Assembly (NCBI GenBank): GCA_030538215.1
Contig: JAUNUM010000005.1
Location: forward strand, 1 to 59,857
Direction of reading: 5' to 3'
DNA from: Bacteroidia bacterium
GTDB taxonomy: Bacteria; Bacteroidota; Bacteroidia; Bacteroidales; Dysgonomonadaceae
DNA length: 59,857 nucleotides
The translations under genes and the position numbers were made by a program. Of the stretch, positions 55,325 through 59,857 are shown piece by piece. The notes below the pieces were generated by a model that did not search any database, had not been told where the DNA came from, and saw only the letters and a program-made list of their open reading frames with translations. Numbering within the stretch: position 1 is the first letter of the stretch; every line of letters begins with the position of its first letter.

Positions 55325-57409
55325 ATGAGACAAAAAATCATTCTATTCTTTTTGCTTCTTGCCGGATTGGTACAAGCTCAACAAAAACCCTCTCAGCAGT
55401 GGCTCGACCAAAAGTTTTCGATGTTTATCCATTTTGGGTTGTATTCTGTTTATGGTGGCGTATATAACGGGAATCCCGTGAAACTGGGATACAGCGAACA
55501 AATTCAGGCGTTTGCCGGAATTTTCAGCGATTGGTATGCCAATACCGCGCAACAATTTAATCCCACGAAGTGGAATGCCGATGAAGTTGTGGCGTTGGCG
55601 AAAGCAACCGGAATGAAATCCATTGTTTTCACGTCTAAGCATCACGACGGTTTTTGCATGTATCACTCGCAATATACCGATTTTAATATCGTGGATGCCA
55701 CGCCTTACGGCAGGGATTTGATGAAAGAGTTGGCTGGTGCTTGTGCGCGTGGTGGAATTGATTTTGCAGTCTATTATTCGTTAATCGATTGGAATTTTCC
55801 TCAAGCATATCCCATTTCGAGCCACAATGCCGACCCGTTAACTTCCGAACATTATGCTTTCAATTTGAAGCAGGTGGAAGAAATAATGAAAAACTATGGC
55901 TCCATTTCCGAAATTTGGTTCGACATGGGTTCTCTCACGCCCAAGCAGAGCAAAGGTTTGTATGATTTGGTCAATCGCTTGCAACCGCAATGTATGATTA
56001 GTGGACGTTTGGGTAACGATTATGTGGATTTTGCCGTGATGCCCGACAACGTGTATCCCAATTATAAAATGAACGTTCCGTGGCAAACCGCCGCTTCTAT
56101 GTTCGACGAAACCTGGAGTTATCGTTCGTGGCAAGAACGTGGTGAAGTACAAATGAAAGTTAACGAAAAAATAGCGAGTTTGATAAAAGTAATCAGCCGA
56201 GGCGGAAACTATTTGCTGAATATCGGACCGCGTGGCGATGGCTCGGTGGTAGAGTTTGAGCGAGATGTGTTGCTTGAAATGGGCAAATGGATAAAAGCCA
56301 ATGCCGAAGCTATTTATGGAACGAAAGCTAATCCACTTCCAAAATCTTTCGCTTGGGGCGATGTAACAACAAAAGGCAATAATCTGTTTGCCTTTGTTGA
56401 AAGGATTCCGGCTTCATTGAAAATACAATTATCTGGCTTCAACGGCAAAGTAAGCGGTGTGCGCTTACTCTCTACAGGAAAAGCGGTTCCGTTTAAGCAA
56501 AACACAAATTTATTGGAAATAGACCTATCAGATTCTGTATCAATTGAATCTGTTCCTGTATTGAAAATTTCTTTTGCAAACGGATTTGATGTTTTACCGA
56601 CATCCGTAATCTCAAACGGATTTTTTACTACTCACAACGCAACGCCTGTTTTCGGACATTCAAGTCTCAATTATTACGCCGGCTACAAAAGTTTGACCGG
56701 TTACGATTGGGCATTCCGTTCAAATAAGCGACAAGTTACACCCGAAATTATCTTTTCGGATAATGAAAAAGGACGTCAGATAGAAATAATGACAGACGAA
56801 AACACTCAAAAGGTCATCCTCAATTCATCAAATCAAAAAACTGTAAGGTTACCCAAAAACTCGGTAAAATGGGGTGATTTGCATCGAAAACGGAGCAGTA
56901 TGGTTTTCGGACATTTGGTAGATTTGGAAGGAGACGCTTTAATTTCGACAAATAAAAATTGGCAAAAAGTAAACGATTTTCAATACGGAGAAGTTGTAAC
57001 CGAAAAAATTGTATCTAAATCCGGCATTGCTTTTCTGCAAGAAATAGAATCGGCGCAAGAGCAGCAAGTAGCAGTTGAAATTATGAGTGGCAACGCACTC
57101 TATGTCTTGCTAAATGGCAAATATATTACGGCTCATTTTTCGCGCGACAGAGTGAAGTCGGATAACGAAATTATATTCCTGCCGTTGAAAAAAGGGAATA
57201 ATCAGTTGGTTATTGTGTATTACAACGGATTTGAAAAAGAGTTTTCGTACAAAATCACTCCGTTAGAACAATGGACTGTTTATTCGCAAAAACTTTCTCC
57301 GATAAAATTGGATGCGAAGAAAGAAATTCACTCTTTGTCGGTTCGCGATGCACAACCCATTTCAAGCGTTGCACCATTGAGGATGAATAATGTGCAGATA
57401 AAATTGTAA
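55325..57409 (+). CDS. Secreted alpha-L-fucosidase (GH29)
   Basis: A 694-residue GH29 retaining alpha-L-fucosidase with a signal peptide (MRQKIILFFLLLAGLVQAQ). The catalytic TIM barrel covers about residues 25-345, with MFIHFGLYSVYGG, TSKHHDGFCMY (fucose-binding His pair) and the nucleophile Asp200 in EIWFDMG. The C-terminal half contains beta-sandwich domains that may bind glycans. It removes terminal fucose from oligosaccharides in the periplasm or outside the cell. With the beta-galactosidase at 7.4 kb it hints at growth on fucosylated glycans, though the two genes are far apart and not in a PUL. Confidence 0.93.
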   Translation: MRQKIILFFLLLAGLVQAQQKPSQQWLDQKFSMFIHFGLYSVYGGVYNGNPVKLGYSEQIQAFAGIFSDWYANTAQQFNPTKWNADEVVALAKATGMKSIVFTSKHHDGFCMYHSQYTDFNIVDATPYGRDLMKELAGACARGGIDFAVYYSLIDWNFPQAYPISSHNADPLTSEHYAFNLKQVEEIMKNYGSISEIWFDMGSLTPKQSKGLYDLVNRLQPQCMISGRLGNDYVDFAVMPDNVYPNYKMNVPWQTAASMFDETWSYRSWQERGEVQMKVNEKIASLIKVISRGGNYLLNIGPRGDGSVVEFERDVLLEMGKWIKANAEAIYGTKANPLPKSFAWGDVTTKGNNLFAFVERIPASLKIQLSGFNGKVSGVRLLSTGKAVPFKQNTNLLEIDLSDSVSIESVPVLKISFANGFDVLPTSVISNGFFTTHNATPVFGHSSLNYYAGYKSLTGYDWAFRSNKRQVTPEIIFSDNEKGRQIEIMTDENTQKVILNSSNQKTVRLPKNSVKWGDLHRKRSSMVFGHLVDLEGDALISTNKNWQKVNDFQYGEVVTEKIVSKSGIAFLQEIESAQEQQVAVEIMSGNALYVLLNGKYITAHFSRDRVKSDNEIIFLPLKKGNNQLVIVYYNGFEKEFSYKITPLEQWTVYSQKLSPIKLDAKKEIHSLSVRDAQPISSVAPLRMNNVQIKL

Positions 57410-57413
57410 AAAA

Positions 57414-57437
57414 ATATTTCACGCAAAGAGCGCAGAG
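57414..57437 (+). repeat. Left terminal repeat of the GxxExxY cassette
   Basis: ATATTTCACGCAAAGAGCGC plus AGAG. It is the inverted counterpart of 57889-57912, with 23 of 24 positions matching. Further CGCAAAG and CGCTAAG units continue to 57461. Confidence 0.85.
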
Positions 57438-57471
57438 CGATAACGCAAAGTACGCTAAGGGAGAAATTATT

Positions 57472-57861
57472 ATGTATCAGGATTTAATTGAAAATAGAAT
57501 AGCTACAGACGTATTGAATTGTGCGTTTGAAATTCATAAAACACTTGGGCCCGGTCTGTTAGAATCTGTATATGAACAGTGTTTAGCTTATGAAATTGCA
57601 TTGAAAGGGTGGAAAGTTGAAACTCAGGTTCCTGTTCCAATGAACTACAAAGGAATATGTTTTGAGGCCGGTTTCAGAATGGATATTTTAGTTGAAAACA
57701 AAGTGGTTATAGAGATTAAAGCTATCGAAAACTTGGCACCCGTTCATTTTGCACAGACACTTATCTATTTGAAGATGGGTGATAAAAAATTAGCGCTGTT
57801 AGTAAATTTCAATACAAAACTTCTAAAAGACGGGATTCACCGCATTGTAAACAATTTATAA
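57472..57861 (+). CDS. GxxExxY family protein (PD-(D/E)XK nuclease-like)
   Basis: A 129-residue protein named for its motif, here GLLESVY at residues 28-34. It also shows the core of a PD-(D/E)XK nuclease: GFRMDILVENKVVIEIKA, with Asp71 and the E-x-K pair Glu81/Lys83, then the helical Gln motif AQTLIYLK (Gln95). No signal peptide. The substrate and role of this family are not known to me. The gene is enclosed by inverted repeats made of CGCAAAG units (57414-57437 and 57889-57912), and a third repeat group lies 365 bases downstream, so gene and repeats look like a unit. Confidence 0.88.
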   Translation: MYQDLIENRIATDVLNCAFEIHKTLGPGLLESVYEQCLAYEIALKGWKVETQVPVPMNYKGICFEAGFRMDILVENKVVIEIKAIENLAPVHFAQTLIYLKMGDKKLALLVNFNTKLLKDGIHRIVNNL

Positions 57862-57888
57862 CTCCTCTGCGTTCTTAGCGATAGAAAT

Positions 57889-57912
57889 CTTTGCGCTCTT
57901 TGCGTGAAATAT
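57889..57912 (-). repeat. Right terminal repeat of the GxxExxY cassette
   Basis: On the minus strand it reads ATATTTCACGCAAAGAGCGC plus AAAG, matching the left end in 23 of 24 positions. It lies 12 bases before the ArsC-like start codon. Confidence 0.85.
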
Positions 57913-57923
57913 ACATTATATAT

Positions 57924-58292
57924 ATGAAACCCCTATTTATCCAATATCCCAAATGCGGTACTTGCCGTAAAGCAGCCAAATGGCTAAAAGATAACAATGT
58001 GGAAGTTACTTCCCGACATATTGTGGAAGAAAATCCAACGCAAGCCGAGCTTTCCGAATGGATTGACCGAAGCGGTATCCCGATTCAGAAGTTTTTCAAT
58101 ACATCGGGACAAGTTTACAAGGAAAATAATTTGAAAGAGGTTGTGAAAACTGCTTCGCGTGAAGAATTATTGAAGATTTTGGCATCGAACGGAATGGTTG
58201 TGAAACGTCCGATTGTGGTTGCCGATGATTTTGTATTGGTCGGTTTTAATGAAAACGAGTGGACAGAATTTTTTTCTCGCAAAGAACGCTAA
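57924..58292 (+). CDS. ArsC/Spx-family protein (arsenate reductase-like)
   Basis: A 122-residue thioredoxin-fold protein; start at 57924, because the longer frame begins inside the repeat. The redox motif is CGTCRK (Cys11, Cys14), followed by KWLKDNNVEV and the family's RPIVV near residue 93. True ArsC reduces arsenate with glutathione/glutaredoxin or thioredoxin; Spx and YffB members are regulators or of unknown function. The last residues (SRKER) and the stop codon are encoded by the CGCAAAGAACGCTAAG repeat, so the C-terminus was reshaped by that repeat. Confidence 0.87.
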   Translation: MKPLFIQYPKCGTCRKAAKWLKDNNVEVTSRHIVEENPTQAELSEWIDRSGIPIQKFFNTSGQVYKENNLKEVVKTASREELLKILASNGMVVKRPIVVADDFVLVGFNENEWTEFFSRKER

Positions 58293-58347
58293 GAAAATAG
58301 ATAAACGCTATGCTCGCTAAGTAAAAGCTTTACGTCCTTAGCGTGAA
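58277..58347. repeat. Solo CGCAAAG/CGCTAAG repeat group
   Basis: CGCAAAGAACGCTAAG at the left and CTTAGCGTGAAC at the right, with CGCTATGCTCGCTAAG between. It has the same vocabulary and inverted ends as the GxxExxY cassette but no gene inside. The left part forms the 3' end of the ArsC-like gene. Confidence 0.75.
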
Positions 58348-58356
58348 CACCCAATT

Positions 58357-59346
58357 ATGAAAATAGGCAATATAGAATTTACATCCAACTATCCCGTTTT
58401 TCTTGCACCAATGGAAGACGTTACCGATATTGGTTTCCGATTGCTCTGCAAGCAGTTTGGGGCAGATATGGTTTATACCGAATTTGTATCGAGTGATGCT
58501 CTTATTCGCCATGTGAAAAAGACGAAAGAAAAGCTCACCATTTGTGAAGAAGAACGTCCTGTAGCGATACAAATTTACGGAAACGATCCCGATTCAATGG
58601 TGGAGGCTGCCCGTATCTGCGAAGAAGCTAATCCCGATGCCATCGATATTAATTTTGGGTGTCCTGCCAAAAAAGTTGCTGGCAGAGGTGCCGGATCGGG
58701 AATGATGAAAACTCCCGATCTAATGCTCGAGATTACCGAGAAGGTGGTAAAAGCTGTAAACTTGCCCGTTACCGTAAAAACCCGATTGGGCTGGGATGAG
58801 AATTCTAAAATCATCGTTCCGCTTGCAGAACAGTTGCAAGATTGCGGTATTGCAGCACTTACCATCCACGGACGAACACGGTCGCAAAAATACACTGGCG
58901 AAGCCGACTGGACACTTATCGGCGAGGTGAAAAATAATCCCCGGATGTATATTCCTATTATTGGGAATGGCGATTTAATTACGCCACAGGATTGCAAACG
59001 TCGTTTTGAAGAAACCCGCGTGGATGCCGTAATGATTGGAAGGGCAAGTTACGGTCAACCGTGGATTTTTAGCGATGTAAAACATTATCTCGAAACCGGA
59101 GAGGAAGCACCAAAGCAATCTTTTCTTTGGTATCTCGATGTTTTAAAACAACAAGTTCTGCAAAGTGTACAAAGATTGGATGAGCGGCGCGGTATTCTTC
59201 ATATCCGTCGCCATTTGGCGGGAACACCTATTTTCAAAGGTATTCCCGATTTTAAACCTACGCGCATCGCTATGTTGAGAGCCAATACGGTGGAAGAGTT
59301 ATTTGCTTTAATGGATGAAATTCCTGAAAAGTATGGAGTAGGTTAA
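58357..59346 (+). CDS. dusB: tRNA-dihydrouridine synthase (DusB-like)
   Basis: A 329-residue FMN-dependent enzyme that reduces uridines in the tRNA D-loop. Motifs: APMEDVTDIGFR near residue 13, the catalytic Cys102 in NFGCPAKKV, KTRLGWD (about 142) and GRTRSQKYTGEADW (about 170), and the FMN phosphate loop GNGDLITP and IGRASYGQPW. The C-terminal helical tRNA-binding domain is complete (LHIRRHLAG). DusB rather than DusA/C is favoured by the general Bacteroidota pattern. Confidence 0.94.
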   Translation: MKIGNIEFTSNYPVFLAPMEDVTDIGFRLLCKQFGADMVYTEFVSSDALIRHVKKTKEKLTICEEERPVAIQIYGNDPDSMVEAARICEEANPDAIDINFGCPAKKVAGRGAGSGMMKTPDLMLEITEKVVKAVNLPVTVKTRLGWDENSKIIVPLAEQLQDCGIAALTIHGRTRSQKYTGEADWTLIGEVKNNPRMYIPIIGNGDLITPQDCKRRFEETRVDAVMIGRASYGQPWIFSDVKHYLETGEEAPKQSFLWYLDVLKQQVLQSVQRLDERRGILHIRRHLAGTPIFKGIPDFKPTRIAMLRANTVEELFALMDEIPEKYGVG

Positions 59347-59397
59347 ACAAACGCTTTTCGATATAGTCAGACTATTAACACCAAAAGAATAAACGTC

Positions 59398-59760
59398 ATG
59401 AAAAAATTAGGATTACTTGTAACCGCTTTTATAGCATTTGTAACGATTGCTTCTGCTCAAAAAACGGGAATTATTACCGATATATTAAAAAGAAGTGCAG
59501 AAGAAAAAGTTACTGAGATGCAAAAACTCATTGGCTTTGATGATACTCAGGCAAAACAACTTAGTGAAGTGGAATTCAAGTTTTTGATCGATGTGCAAAA
59601 GGCTGAAAACTGCTGCCTGTGCAACACGAAAAAACGGGTTGAAAAGCTAAAACAGAATCGCGATGCGGAATTGCAGAAAATTCTCACACGCGAGCAGTAT
59701 ATAAAGTATGATGCGGTGGAGAATGGCAGGATAAAAAGACATCCGGGATGGGCGGAATAA
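59398..59760 (+). CDS. Small secreted protein of unknown function
   Basis: A 120-residue protein with a signal peptide (MKKLGLLVTAFIAFVTIASAQ). The mature part is helical and charged, with a Cys cluster CCLC around residues 72-75 and the phrase LTREQYIKYDA near residue 101. The plan (secreted, two-helix, LTxxQ-like) recalls Spy/CpxP-type chaperones and related Bacteroidota proteins, but the match is weak. It ends at a strong terminator. Confidence 0.7.
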   Translation: MKKLGLLVTAFIAFVTIASAQKTGIITDILKRSAEEKVTEMQKLIGFDDTQAKQLSEVEFKFLIDVQKAENCCLCNTKKRVEKLKQNRDAELQKILTREQYIKYDAVENGRIKRHPGWAE

Positions 59761-59795
59761 AAAAAGCCGAATCTTTTTTGGTTCGGCTTTTTTTA
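59761..59795 (+). terminator. Terminator of the small secreted protein gene
   Basis: AAAAAGCCGAA pairs perfectly with TTCGGCTTTTT around TCTTTTTTGG and is followed by more T. It begins at the base after the stop codon. Confidence 0.9.
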
Positions 59796-59842
59796 GTTGA
59801 ACATGTCTCGTCCTGAAATAGCGTTACATAAAAAAAATCACA

Positions 59843-59857
59843 ATGAAAGAAAAAGAA
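59843..59857 (+). CDS. Possible gene start cut by the window edge
   Basis: ATG at 59843 opens MKEKE to the window edge. The preceding segment ATGTCTCGTCCTGAAATAGC (59803 onward) resembles sequence I associate with ends of Bacteroidota insertion sequences, but nothing in the window confirms it. Confidence 0.2.

Noticed and set aside
59803-59842. End of an insertion sequence at the right edge
   Set aside because: Only about 55 bases are visible; no inverted repeat partner or transposase can be checked.

Overview
The window looks like a chromosomal segment of a Bacteroidota bacterium, most likely order Bacteroidales. The evidence is a set of Bacteroidota-type promoters (TAnnTTTG at -7), a TonB-dependent receptor with an N-terminal carboxypeptidase-regulatory domain, lipoproteins with Bacteroidota-style signal peptides, a GH2 beta-galactosidase and a GH29 alpha-L-fucosidase, and family-typical housekeeping proteins (MnmG, UvrC, PolA, DnaG, NadA, YchF). 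There are no rRNA genes, CRISPR arrays, prophages or intact transposases. One tRNA (Arg, TCT) is present.

Layout. 1-7.4 kb: end of ybeY, an EEP phosphohydrolase, mnmG, apt, uvrC, dtd, a MazG-like pyrophosphohydrolase and deoC, with two parS-like palindromes just after mnmG and dtd. 7.4-13.9 kb: secreted beta-galactosidase, Hsp20, and a beta-barrel protein next to an LVIVD-repeat lipoprotein. 13.9-19.4 kb: polyprenyl synthase divergent from polA, a VTT/YqaA membrane protein and a radical SAM protein. 19.4-23.2 kb: minus-strand ygjV-like, ychF, rluF, GIY-YIG and nadA genes. 23.2-23.7 kb: a 576-bp AT-rich gap with clustered DnaA-box-like repeats, where the sign of C/G asymmetry changes; this is the best candidate for the replication origin. 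23.7-29.1 kb: a degenerate phosphatase lipoprotein, a DEAD-box helicase and a biotinylated carboxyltransferase. 29.1-34.8 kb: a group of envelope genes where three promoters share a four-unit, 11-bp-period Pho-box-like array; one of the three appears to drive a small RNA. 34.9-44.4 kb: tRNA-Arg, a patatin with a C-terminal barrel, a 1962-residue alpha-2-macroglobulin-like protein carrying a TonB plug domain, and a CYTH protein. 44.4-49.6 kb: a three-gene ABC importer, a serine hydrolase, ilvE and a small antitoxin-like gene. 49.7-55.2 kb: dnaG, a broken REP-associated transposase between REP hairpins, an ABC exporter pair and a PIN toxin-antitoxin pair. 55.3-59.9 kb: alpha-L-fucosidase, a GxxExxY nuclease-like gene inside a repeat-bounded cassette, an ArsC/Spx-like protein, dusB and a small secreted protein.

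The most interesting signals are non-coding: the putative oriC with parS-like sites about 17-20 kb away, the three matched Pho-box-like promoters with a candidate regulated small RNA, and two separate pairings of repeats with an enzyme (GxxExxY with CGCAAAG repeats; a RAYT remnant with REPs). Several families of short dispersed palindromes fill the intergenic gaps. All calls come from reading the sequence by eye; no searches were run.
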